DNA of 64,000 nucleotides from Saprospiraceae bacterium (GTDB lineage Bacteria; Bacteroidota; Bacteroidia; Chitinophagales; Saprospiraceae): positions 1 through 64,000 of the forward strand of contig JANQHF010000004.1 in the NCBI GenBank assembly GCA_028282725.1, written 5' to 3'. The stretch's first letter is position 1. Every line of letters starts with the position of its first letter. The notes under the pieces are model-generated. The model was not told the DNA's origin. It did no database searches and was given only the letters and a program-made list of their open reading frames with translations. Of the stretch, positions 18,738 through 26,474 are shown piece by piece. The position numbers and the translations under genes were made by a program.

Positions 18738-19880
18738 TCAACTTCCAAAAAGACCGGACTCTTTGAGAAAGGATCTTCCCAAAGTAGTTCGTCCCTTTAA
18801 TTCTTCCAGCTTGCGTTTGATGGCTTCATCCGCAAGTTCTTTTTCAGCCAGGATCGCCTGCTTGGTCTTGTGATCCGAAGTTTCCAAATCAAACCTGGCC
18901 TCATTTTCGACCATGGCCATTTGTTTCGCCGTTGTGGATTTATGATTCATTTCGAAAAGATGCTCATGCTTATTCAGGACGTAGTCGTAAGGACTTCTTT
19001 CAAGAATCAATTTTGTAATCACCGGGGCGGTTTCAACCGCTATGAACAAGAGCATAATGAAAATATTGGCAATAAAAATAGCCTTGCTTCTGTTTGCCGC
19101 ACGCTCCAGACCTTCAAGCCGGGCTGCGAATCCTCCTAGTTGAACGCGATTCAGTGTACTTAGATCAGTATTCATTGAACTCTCCAGATTGTCCACTTGT
19201 GATTGTTTGGCAGTGATTAATTCATTATTGGTGGCCGTCAGATCATCCAACTCCGTTTGCACAAGATCAGCAGCTTCTCTTTTGGCCCGATAAATAGGAC
19301 CCAGGTTTCTTCTCATAGAGCCACCGGTTCCGTCGGCTTCCATAATTGCTTCTTTGACGAGCAGGTCTCTTTCAGCTTCTTTGTCCAATGTTTCTCTTTT
19401 TAAGACGGCGATTTCGGATTTCAGGCTATCGATACTGGCCATATACCTGTTGCGCACCAGGTCGTCCTGAATCTTGTAATTTTCCTGTTGCATCTGAACC
19501 AATTCAGCCTCAATTTCACTTTCAAATATTTTCAGTTCAAGAGGTTTGGCAATGACGATTGCAATCAGTACAGCCAGGATGATCCTTGGGGTTGCCGAAG
19601 TAAAGTCCCGGATAAATGATCCTTTCTTTTTCATGGTCGAAACAATGAAACGGTCCAGGTTGAAGATCATCAGCCCCCATAAAACAGCTATGGGAACGAT
19701 CAGGAAGTAGGATTCAAAAACGGTGTATAAGGCATATCCGGCAGCAATGGCCGCAAAGACACCCGTAAAAAATATAGTCGCACCAATTCCGACGTACTTG
19801 TTGACCTCTGTTGGTGTGCGTTTCAAAATAGATTGATTGGAGCCTGAGCAAAAAAGAAAGAAATTTTTGATGGATTGCAT
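18738..19880 (-). CDS. DUF4407 membrane protein
   Basis: A protein of the DUF4407 family, 380 aa from ATG at 19880; an ATG at 19895 would add five residues. After a short N-terminal region (FFLFCSGSN) come two helices (YVGIGATIFFTGVFAAIAAGYAL; FLIVPIAVLWGLMIFNLDRFIV, with the family's FNLDRF motif). A third helix (PRIILAVLIAIVIAKPLELKIF) follows. Next is a long charged coiled-coil segment (about residues 125-260), a fourth helix (AIFIANIFIMLLFIAVETAPVITKLI) and a helical cytoplasmic tail. The function of the family is unknown. It stands alone on this strand. Confidence 0.9.
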   Translation of the reverse strand: MQSIKNFFLFCSGSNQSILKRTPTEVNKYVGIGATIFFTGVFAAIAAGYALYTVFESYFLIVPIAVLWGLMIFNLDRFIVSTMKKKGSFIRDFTSATPRIILAVLIAIVIAKPLELKIFESEIEAELVQMQQENYKIQDDLVRNRYMASIDSLKSEIAVLKRETLDKEAERDLLVKEAIMEADGTGGSMRRNLGPIYRAKREAADLVQTELDDLTATNNELITAKQSQVDNLESSMNTDLSTLNRVQLGGFAARLEGLERAANRSKAIFIANIFIMLLFIAVETAPVITKLILERSPYDYVLNKHEHLFEMNHKSTTAKQMAMVENEARFDLETSDHKTKQAILAEKELADEAIKRKLEELKGRTTLGRSFLKESGLFGS

Positions 19881-20125
19881 ATTTAAAATGATCAAATGGA
19901 TGAAGAATGAGTTGAAGTTAAAAGACGATAGTGAAGTGCGAATTATTATTCGACGAGGGAATTAAATTGTGAGATGAAATCACTTCTTTAATAATGATTC
20001 CTTAATATTTAACTTTTTTCAATAATCTGGTCAATTGATGCTCAAATAGCAATGTAAGGCCCTGCATTCTTATGAATCTATCAGCAATAGTTGCTTGATT
20101 ATTCATGAAAGTATCCGTCGGCATC

Positions 20126-20567
20126 ATGAAAAACCTCTTCTCCTTATCACAGTTCTGTCGATCCTGATAGTTTTCAGTTGTCGCACCACAGATACCTTGA
20201 TCTCCAAAGGAAGGTTGGAAAAAGCGTTTGATCAAAGTCTTACGAACTATACCTCTTTCCAAAGACAGGAGTCAGCGAAGTGTGCAATCGATCGAACGGA
20301 CTTTTTCATCTATGTCGGTAAACGACCGGTAGACAATCCTCGAAATAGAAAGTCTTGTAGACGTGAGTGATTTGGAAGATTTATTTGGGACGATGAGCAG
20401 TATGAAGAAAAGAGTAGACACGATATCAGCTCATTTACCTATAGTAATTGAAGATCGCTATACGGCCTACCATGTTTCCTACGGAGGCAGAGATCAAAAA
20501 CGACTTTGCCACGCAAATTGGTGAACGAATGAGGAGCCTTATCAGACAGCACATCCGGGATCTGTAA
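20126..20567 (+). pseudogene. Frameshifted small lipoprotein gene
   Basis: Remnant of a lipoprotein of about 145 aa, spread over three frames. From ATG at 20126, one missing A in the A5 run at 20129-20133 shifts the frame. With one A restored it would read MKKPLLLITVLSILIVFSC, a textbook lipoprotein signal. That frame continues (RTTDTLISKGRLEKAFDQSL) to about 20335. Coding then passes to another frame (LEIESLVDVSDLEDLFGTM, followed by RYTAYHVSYGG), and near 20485 to a third (AEIKNDFATQIGERMRSLIR) ending at TAA 20565-20567. The pieces are typical coding sequence, so this is a decayed gene or a run of sequencing indels. Family not recognised. Confidence 0.6.
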
Positions 20568-20801
20568 TTTCCGTTTAATTGTTATTTGTTTATCTGTTGT
20601 CAAGCTCATTGAATTGGACATTGAGTTAGGTTGATTCGTTCACAAAACCAATTTTAGCAAGAGATTTAACGTCCAATAAAAGATCTGGCAGATGAACGAT
20701 TGGAAACACAGAACTCATTTAAACACTGAAAGACACAAGCACATAAGCACACGATGATACATTCAGCTATCATTCACTCACTCAATCATTTAAACATTCA
20801 A

Positions 20802-22289
20802 TCACTCAGAAATTGAAACCGTCATTGGTTCTTCAACAGAGGTCTTCGTAAGCTGCCGGATCTTGATGTTTAGGGCGGCATAGAGAAGCGTGGTAAACGG
20901 GCTCAAGTAATTAAAAAAGGCATAGGCAAAGTATTCGATTACCGATACACCGAGCACCCCGGACTGATAGGCTCCGCAGGTGTTCCATGGGATCAGAACA
21001 CTGGTGACCGTGCCCGAGTCTTCTAATGTTCGGCTCAAATTCTCGGGAGCCAATCCCCGTTCTTCATACGCTTTTTGAAACATTTTGCCGGGCACCACGA
21101 TGGCGAGGTATTGATCCGAGGCAGTGACATTGAGTGCCAGGCAAGAAGCAACAGTACTTGCAAACAAGCCGAATACACTCTTGGCCATGTCAAGCAATGT
21201 CCTGCTGATCCTGGTCAAGGCACCTATGGCGTCCATAACACCTCCGAAGACCATGGCACAAATGATCAACCAGATCGTGCCGAGCATTCCTGCCATTCCA
21301 CCTGAAGTAAAGAGATCATTTAATTCTGCACTTGAGGTTTCTACCGCACTGTCGATTGTCATTGCCGTCATGACTCCCATATAACCACTTCTAAAATTCA
21401 ATCTATCCGCACCGGTAACGGATTGTACGATATCAGGTTGGAAGATTATTGCAAATACAGCTCCCAACAGTGTTCCGATTAATAAAGCGATCAGTGGTTG
21501 TGTCTTTTTTATGATCATAAAAATGACTGCTACGGGTACAATAAACAAGAGAGGTGTTATTCGAAACGAACCGTCGATTGCCTGGAGAATTTCAGAAGTA
21601 TCGGTTACCCCACTTGTATTTCTTGTCAGGCTAATAATGGTAAAGATGATTATGGTGATAATGATCGTGGGTACCGTGGTCAATGTCATATACCGGATAT
21701 GAGTAAACAGTTCCGTGCCCGCCATTGCGGGAGCCAGATTTGTGGTATCAGAGAGGGGAGACATTTTATCTCCAAAATATGCTCCTGAAAGCACGGCACC
21801 TGCTGTCATACCTATGGGCAGACCAATCGCCTTCCCGATTCCAATCAACGCAATACCCACTGTTGCAGATGTAGTCCACGAACTGCCGGTCGCAATTGAG
21901 ATGACCGCACAAATAACGACGGTTGCCGGAAGGAATATTGTTGGATTGAGTAACTGCAATCCGTAATAGATCATCGCCGGAATGATTCCGGATATTAACC
22001 ATGTTCCGGCCAAAGCACCTACGAATAATAAGATTAGGATAGCCCCTGTCGTCGATTTCAGGTTGGTGGAAACCTCATCCAGCATTTGTTTGTAGCTCAC
22101 TTTGTTTGCAAAGCCGACTATTGCAGCCACAGCCGCTCCAAGAAGAAGTACAAATTGGTTGGACCCGGATAATGCATCATCACCATATACATAGACATTA
22201 TAGGCCAACATAATGATCAGTACGATCACCGGAATCAGGGCCTCCCAAATGTTTAATTCTTTGTTTACAATAATTTTTTCGTCCTTCAT
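20802..22289 (-). CDS. nhaC: NhaC-type Na+/H+ antiporter
   Basis: An integral membrane antiporter of the NhaC family, 495 aa with about twelve hydrophobic helices. Recognisable stretches are GALAGTWLISGIIPAMIYYG, the ATGSSWTTSATVGIALIGIG helix, GAVLSGAYFGDKMSPLSDTTNLA (a family signature) and SRTLEDSGTVTSVLIPWNTCGAY near the C-terminus. It should exchange Na+ (or an organic acid pair) for protons in pH and salt homeostasis. Monocistronic. The start ATG at 22289 fits a hydrophilic N-terminus followed by the first helix. Confidence 0.92.
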   Translation of the reverse strand: MKDEKIIVNKELNIWEALIPVIVLIIMLAYNVYVYGDDALSGSNQFVLLLGAAVAAIVGFANKVSYKQMLDEVSTNLKSTTGAILILLFVGALAGTWLISGIIPAMIYYGLQLLNPTIFLPATVVICAVISIATGSSWTTSATVGIALIGIGKAIGLPIGMTAGAVLSGAYFGDKMSPLSDTTNLAPAMAGTELFTHIRYMTLTTVPTIIITIIIFTIISLTRNTSGVTDTSEILQAIDGSFRITPLLFIVPVAVIFMIIKKTQPLIALLIGTLLGAVFAIIFQPDIVQSVTGADRLNFRSGYMGVMTAMTIDSAVETSSAELNDLFTSGGMAGMLGTIWLIICAMVFGGVMDAIGALTRISRTLLDMAKSVFGLFASTVASCLALNVTASDQYLAIVVPGKMFQKAYEERGLAPENLSRTLEDSGTVTSVLIPWNTCGAYQSGVLGVSVIEYFAYAFFNYLSPFTTLLYAALNIKIRQLTKTSVEEPMTVSISE

Positions 22290-22467
22290 ATCCTTCCTTG
22301 TGGGAGTAAAGTAAGCAATTGCCTGTAAAGTCTGAAATGCCCTTCTACCTAATAAAAGGTAGCTGTGGAATTAATCTTCCCGTCTCGGTGATCCGTGTCA
22401 CAGACTATGATTCTAGCCTTTAATTTGCAGTGAATTTAACGGATATTGCAGTCGAAATAATCAGACT

Positions 22468-22782
22468 ATGGCAAAAAAGACATTTTATGACTGGATCAAT
22501 CGCCCCGAACCTACGCTGGTCGATTTTCATGCCACCTGGTGTGGACCGTGCAAGATGATGGATCCGGTCATCAAGCAGCTCGCTTCTGAGATGAAGGGAA
22601 GGGTAAAGGTCCTGAAAGTAGATATTGATAAGAATCAGCGTCTGGCCCAGAGATTGGAGGTAATGGGCGTTCCGACTTTTATCATCTATCAAAATGGAGA
22701 AATCGTATGGCGACGCTCCGGCGCACTGACCAAAACCAAGTTGATCAAAGAATTAGAAAAGCGATTAACAACTGTTGAATAA
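22468..22782 (+). CDS. Thioredoxin
   Basis: A 104-aa cytoplasmic thioredoxin: VDFHATWCGPCKMMDPVIK contains the redox pair CGPC (near residues 31-34), and the cis-proline loop is MGVPTFIIY. It has the full length of the family. It is followed after one base by a YeeE/YedE gene, and the two downstream genes are also tightly packed, so this thioredoxin probably supplies reducing power to a sulfur-handling operon. In particular it may release sulfide from a bound persulfide (inference). Confidence 0.93.
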   Translation: MAKKTFYDWINRPEPTLVDFHATWCGPCKMMDPVIKQLASEMKGRVKVLKVDIDKNQRLAQRLEVMGVPTFIIYQNGEIVWRRSGALTKTKLIKELEKRLTTVE

Positions 22783-22783
22783 C

Positions 22784-23362
22784 ATGGATTTATTATTTCA
22801 ACCCTGGCACTGGGCCTTTTCAGGCTTTATGATCGTCGTTGTGATGTTTTTGTTGATATATGCCGGTCAAAAATTTGGCGTTTCCACGTCCTTTCAGACG
22901 ATGTGCTCAGCGGCCGGAGGGGGTAGATTCTCTGAATATTTTAACTACGATTGGAAAAAACAATCCTGGTTATTAATCTTCGTTTTGGGATCAATCATAG
23001 GAGGTTATCTTGCATCTCACGTGATGGCATATCCCGAATCCATGGCACTTTCACAATCCACTATCGATGATCTGGCAGCCTTAGGAGTGGCGCCTCCTGA
23101 ACTTAAGAATCACAGTTTGTCGCTTTTGCCCCTGGATTTATTTTCCATGGAGACATTGACTGATCCAAAGGGCTTATTGCTTTTTGTTTTAGGAGGATTC
23201 CTGATCGGTTTTGGAACAAGGTATGCCGGTGGATGTACTTCCGGCCATGCTATTACAGGATTGTCCAATTTACAGCTGCCCTCACTGGTAGCGGTCATCG
23301 GATTTTTTATTGGTGGGCTGATAACTACTCATTTACTATTCCCATACATTTTTAGTTTATGA
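22784..23362 (+). CDS. YeeE/YedE sulfur transporter, first half
   Basis: A 192-aa membrane protein of the YeeE/YedE (sulfur transport) family, one of two adjacent half-size genes. Visible are VSTSFQTMCSAAGGG with a conserved Cys and the hallmark GTRYAGGCTSGHAITGLSN with the essential GCTSGH Cys. Around it are four or five hydrophobic helices. ATG at 22784 lies one base after the thioredoxin stop. The stop overlaps the next half by four bases. Known members import thiosulfate through cysteine relays; the same job is likely here. Confidence 0.92.
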   Translation: MDLLFQPWHWAFSGFMIVVVMFLLIYAGQKFGVSTSFQTMCSAAGGGRFSEYFNYDWKKQSWLLIFVLGSIIGGYLASHVMAYPESMALSQSTIDDLAALGVAPPELKNHSLSLLPLDLFSMETLTDPKGLLLFVLGGFLIGFGTRYAGGCTSGHAITGLSNLQLPSLVAVIGFFIGGLITTHLLFPYIFSL

Positions 23363-23772
23363 AGAATTTGAGTTACCTCTTCATTGGTGTTCTGTTTGGT
23401 ATTGTGATGACAAAGTCGGAAGCGATTTCGTGGTATCGTATCCAGGAAATGTTTCGATTTCAGCACATTCATATGTACGGCATCATTGGTATTGCCGTCA
23501 TCCTGGGGGCGTTGATGCATTATTGGATGAAGAAAAATCACTTTAAAAATGCAGCAGGTGAGGAAGTCCTGTTTGCCGATAAACCGAAAAATTATATCGC
23601 AGCACTGGCAGGTGGGAGCCTTTTTGGGCTGGGCTGGGCCATGACAGGAGCTTGCCCGGGGCCATTGTATGTATTGTTGGGCCATGGATATGCGGTGATC
23701 GCAGTAATTATATTGAGTGCCCTGGTCGGAACTTTTACCTATGGTCTTGTTCGAAAATTTCTTCCTCACTAA
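23359..23772 (+). CDS. YeeE/YedE sulfur transporter, second half
   Basis: The 137-aa partner of the preceding half transporter, overlapping it by four bases (ATGA). It contains GLGWAMTGACPGPLYVLLG, the second-half Cys motif (ACPGP) of the YeeE/YedE family, and four helices. The lumen loop has a charged segment (HYWMKKNHFKNAAGEE). In many Bacteroidota this family occurs as two half proteins that must assemble into one transporter. It is immediately adjacent to the next gene. Confidence 0.92.
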   Translation: MKNLSYLFIGVLFGIVMTKSEAISWYRIQEMFRFQHIHMYGIIGIAVILGALMHYWMKKNHFKNAAGEEVLFADKPKNYIAALAGGSLFGLGWAMTGACPGPLYVLLGHGYAVIAVIILSALVGTFTYGLVRKFLPH

Positions 23773-24720
23773 ATGAAATTGATCACCTGTATTCTTTGTG
23801 CAATATTGGTCTTTTCGGAATGTGCAGAAAAGGCCTCAGAAAAAATGATTAACTATCCCGATCAGCCATATGTCATTGTATTGGGTATTGCGCAGGATGC
23901 AGGTTATCCGCAGGCTGATTGTGAAAAAGATTGTTGCGCACGTGTCTGGCATGACCCTTCACTAAGACAATGGGTATCGTGTCTGGGTATTGTTGATCCG
24001 GATACGAAGCAATGCTGGATCATAGATGCCACTCCGGATTTCAAGGATCAATTGCACTTATTGCGCAATCACAGAGACTCAAAGTTGGATTTATCGGGGA
24101 TTGCATTGACACATGCACATATCGGTCATTATACGGGATTGGTACATTTGGGCAGGGAGGTCATGGGAGCAGGAGGCGTACCTGTCTATGCTATGCCTAA
24201 GATGTACTCTTTCTTGTCTGCCAATGGTCCCTGGTCGCAGTTGGTGACCCTGGAAAATATTCAATTGAGACCACTCAAGGCGGACTCAATGGTGTCGTTG
24301 AATCAGGATATACAATTGAGGCCGATACTCGTGCCACATCGTGATGAGTATTCTGAGACGGTAGGGTATGAAGTTATTGGAAATGATCATTCCTTACTCT
24401 TTATTCCGGATATCGACAAATGGTCCGAATGGGAAGAAGATCTGAGAACCAAAATTGGCCAACACGATTATGCCTTGCTTGATGGATCTTTTTATACCAA
24501 TGGAGAAATACCCGGAAGAGATATGAGTGAGATCCCTCATCCCTTTGTTGTTGAGACGATGCAACTCCTGAAAAATATGGAACAGTCGGAAAAGGAAAAA
24601 GTCCACTTTATTCACCTGAATCATACCAATCCTCTTTTGGATCCGTCCGGGACCGAGACCCGGGAAGTACGCAATAGTGGATTCAGGATCAGCAGACAAA
24701 AACAAGTTTTTATCTTATAA
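23773..24720 (+). CDS. PqqB-like metallo-hydrolase lipoprotein
   Basis: A 315-aa metallo-beta-lactamase-fold protein related to PqqB. A lipoprotein signal ends in FSEC (Cys near residue 17). The start of the mature protein shows GIAQDAGYPQADCEKDCC, typical of the PqqB-like group. The metal motif is LTHAHIGHYTGL: the canonical HxHxDH has Gly in place of Asp, so metal binding may differ. Further on are LVPHRDEYSETVGY and LLFIPDID, and HLNHTNPLLD near the end. It starts directly at the stop of the second YeeE half. No other pqq genes are present, so PQQ synthesis is unlikely; a role in extracytoplasmic sulfur-compound hydrolysis is inferred from the operon. Confidence 0.82.
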   Translation: MKLITCILCAILVFSECAEKASEKMINYPDQPYVIVLGIAQDAGYPQADCEKDCCARVWHDPSLRQWVSCLGIVDPDTKQCWIIDATPDFKDQLHLLRNHRDSKLDLSGIALTHAHIGHYTGLVHLGREVMGAGGVPVYAMPKMYSFLSANGPWSQLVTLENIQLRPLKADSMVSLNQDIQLRPILVPHRDEYSETVGYEVIGNDHSLLFIPDIDKWSEWEEDLRTKIGQHDYALLDGSFYTNGEIPGRDMSEIPHPFVVETMQLLKNMEQSEKEKVHFIHLNHTNPLLDPSGTETREVRNSGFRISRQKQVFIL

Positions 24721-25279
24721 AGACTCAACTTGGCCGGTGCCCGGGTGATAATAGGCAGGAACGATTTTGCAATCTCCCTGCTCTATCGCACTTCCGATGA
24801 TCGCAGACCTTGAAGCCAGCTCTTCAGCATTCCTGACCGCATTGATTCGAACCACCTCATTGACGGAATGACTCTCTTGTGAGTCTGCAAGTGCCGGAAC
24901 CACGTGTGAAAGCAAATGATTCAGGTTATATCCATTGTTGCCACCTTGCATAGCGGCTGTGACGGCGCCACAACTTTCATGGCCCAGGACAACGATGACT
25001 TTGGTGCCCGGGTGGGTACCGCATACTCCATGCTTGCTATGGACGAACTATTGCCACATTACCAGCCACCCGAACAACAAAAAGTTCTCCCAGGCCTGTG
25101 TCAAAAGCAAATTCGGGAACGACCCTGGTATCAGCACAGCTCAAAACTATCGCATACGGATTTTGTCAGGATATGGGGGATTGTCTCCTTGTACTGTCCT
25201 GTAATTTGCCATCTGATTGGTCATCTGCAAACCGTGCATTGCCTGATTTTAGTCTGTCTCATATTTCTTGAATAGTCAT
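24715..25279 (-). pseudogene. Degraded beta-carbonic anhydrase
   Basis: Remains of a beta-class carbonic anhydrase. From ATG at 25277-25279 the frame begins MTIQEI, then TGA, then DRLKSGNARFADDQ, a second TGA, then [16 protein letters not shown] and [13 protein letters not shown]. After that the frame breaks (TAG and shifts around 25010-25060) and resumes in another frame as KVIVVLGHESCGAVTAA, continuing to the natural end at 24715. All expected zinc-site residues (Cys and Asp-Arg in CADTR, His and Cys in GHESCG) are still visible, so decay is recent. The last 78 codons form an intact open frame but lack the first half of the active site. The gene end overlaps the convergent PqqB-like gene by six bases. 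Confidence 0.85.
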
Positions 25280-25313
25280 CTGTTCGATGCATTTTAAGTG
25301 ATATTGATCACAA

Positions 25314-26015
25314 TTAATCATTGAATATAAAAAACCCATATCCACCAGGGTCACGTAATATGACATTATCAACAATTCCCTCTTTATTGAAATAAGTCAC
25401 TTCTTCGGCAATGGGAACCATTGATGCCCGGATTTGCCCGATGATCTCCAGGTTGTTCTGACCATTGAAGAAGGTCATGGAAGGATTAAAAAAAAGATGT
25501 GGACAAGAATTGGGTTTCATCAGACTGATGCCAAAGCCTGTCTCATTTTGAAGCAATATCCACCCCTGGTCCGGTGTGCCCGTAGTCACCTCAAATCCCA
25601 AAGCTTGATAGATTTCCATTGTGCGGCCCATGTCCGTTGTTTCCAGGCTCAGACCAGCATAATTGCCAAGCATTGGGGGATTGGAATTTAATTCGAGAGA
25701 GCGTATTGCTGAGTCGTCTTTCTTGGAAAGATAAATCCATGATCCACAGAAATCACCTAGAACAAAATCATTTTGTGTCTCATGAATTTGACTCAACTCA
25801 GAGAGTGCGTCCAATTGGTCATTCCAATTTTCTCCATATAACTTGATTCCGGGCCGGGTGTATCGATCCGGATTTATCTCGAGAACTATATCTTTTGCTG
25901 AACAAAACACACGTTCGCCTGATTCATGGATCGAAAACTCTAAGGACCGGTAAAAATGAATACTTTTTTCTCTTAGATTTGTGGCAGTGATATGAGTAGT
26001 CAGGGTCGTTTTCAA
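25314..26015 (-). CDS. VOC/glyoxalase-family protein, two domains
   Basis: A 233-aa protein with two vicinal-oxygen-chelate modules, each beta-alpha-beta-beta-beta. The first begins THITATNLREKSIHFYRSL with EINPDRYTRPGIKL, and the second begins LSLETTDMGRTMEIYQALGFEV and ends in ILRDPGGYGFFIF. This pattern matches glyoxalase, dioxygenase and resistance proteins. I see no full set of metal ligands from sequence alone, so the reaction is unknown. A small membrane protein gene lies upstream by nine bases on the same strand. Confidence 0.82.
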   Translation of the reverse strand: MKTTLTTHITATNLREKSIHFYRSLEFSIHESGERVFCSAKDIVLEINPDRYTRPGIKLYGENWNDQLDALSELSQIHETQNDFVLGDFCGSWIYLSKKDDSAIRSLELNSNPPMLGNYAGLSLETTDMGRTMEIYQALGFEVTTGTPDQGWILLQNETGFGISLMKPNSCPHLFFNPSMTFFNGQNNLEIIGQIRASMVPIAEEVTYFNKEGIVDNVILRDPGGYGFFIFND

Positions 26016-26024
26016 AATTGAAGA

Positions 26025-26243
26025 TTACCTGATTAATATGCTGATCAAATAGGCCAATAGAAAACCTGCAGTCAGACCTCCCGGAATATCAGCATTGGTC
26101 ATTTCGTATTCAAAGAAATACTGGGCCACTAATAAGATAATCAAAAGACTGATCCAAACCAGAATTGCCAATTTGATGATCAATTTGGTATGAACTGGAA
26201 ATTTGAGACCAAACAGTTCAAAGAATTTAGGATCCTCTTCCAT
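26025..26243 (-). CDS. Small two-helix membrane protein
   Basis: A 72-aa protein with a charged N-terminus (MEEDPKFFELFGLKFPVHTK) and two membrane helices (LAILVWISLLIILLVAQYFF and GGLTAGFLLAYLISILI). It is not a member of a family I recognise. It is encoded nine bases upstream of the VOC gene and is probably cotranscribed with it. Confidence 0.7.
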   Translation of the reverse strand: MEEDPKFFELFGLKFPVHTKLIIKLAILVWISLLIILLVAQYFFEYEMTNADIPGGLTAGFLLAYLISILIR

Positions 26244-26297
26244 AATCTAAAAATCCGCTATAAATAAAACTGGACGGCAAACTTACTAAAACCAGCT

Positions 26298-26387
26298 TTA
26301 TCCCGGTGAAATGCCTCCTCTTTTTCTGTTCATACGATCAAAATCATCGGGATTTCGAAAGAGGACTTTTTTGTCAATATTTAACAT
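26298..26387 (-). CDS. Possible 29-aa basic peptide
   Basis: A complete small frame with ATG at 26387 and TAA at 26298: MLNIDKKVLFRNPDDFDRMN, then RKRGGISPG. It is rich in Arg, Lys and Asp with no membrane segment, and lies 54 bases upstream of the 72-aa membrane protein gene on the same strand. It may be a chance frame; only conservation would settle it. Confidence 0.3.
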   Translation of the reverse strand: MLNIDKKVLFRNPDDFDRMNRKRGGISPG

Positions 26388-26462
26388 AAGTGGTTGATTA
26401 TCAGATACATCTATATTTAAAAAAATTTACTAAAACAAGGCCTCACTCTGTATCATTAGCTC

Positions 26463-26470
26463 TATCTTTG
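26463..26470 (+). promoter_or_regulatory. Candidate smc promoter (-7 TATCTTTG)
   Basis: Exact match to the Bacteroidota -7 consensus TAnnTTTG, ending four bases before the smc ATG. If used, transcription would begin at or next to the start codon, giving a leaderless message. I see no clear -33 TTTG at the right distance, so this is tentative. Confidence 0.35.
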
Positions 26471-26474
26471 CTCC

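Noticed and set aside
24916..25275. Plus-strand frames of 119 and 89 aa
   Set aside because: They are antisense to the broken carbonic anhydrase, whose protein pattern is clear on the minus strand.
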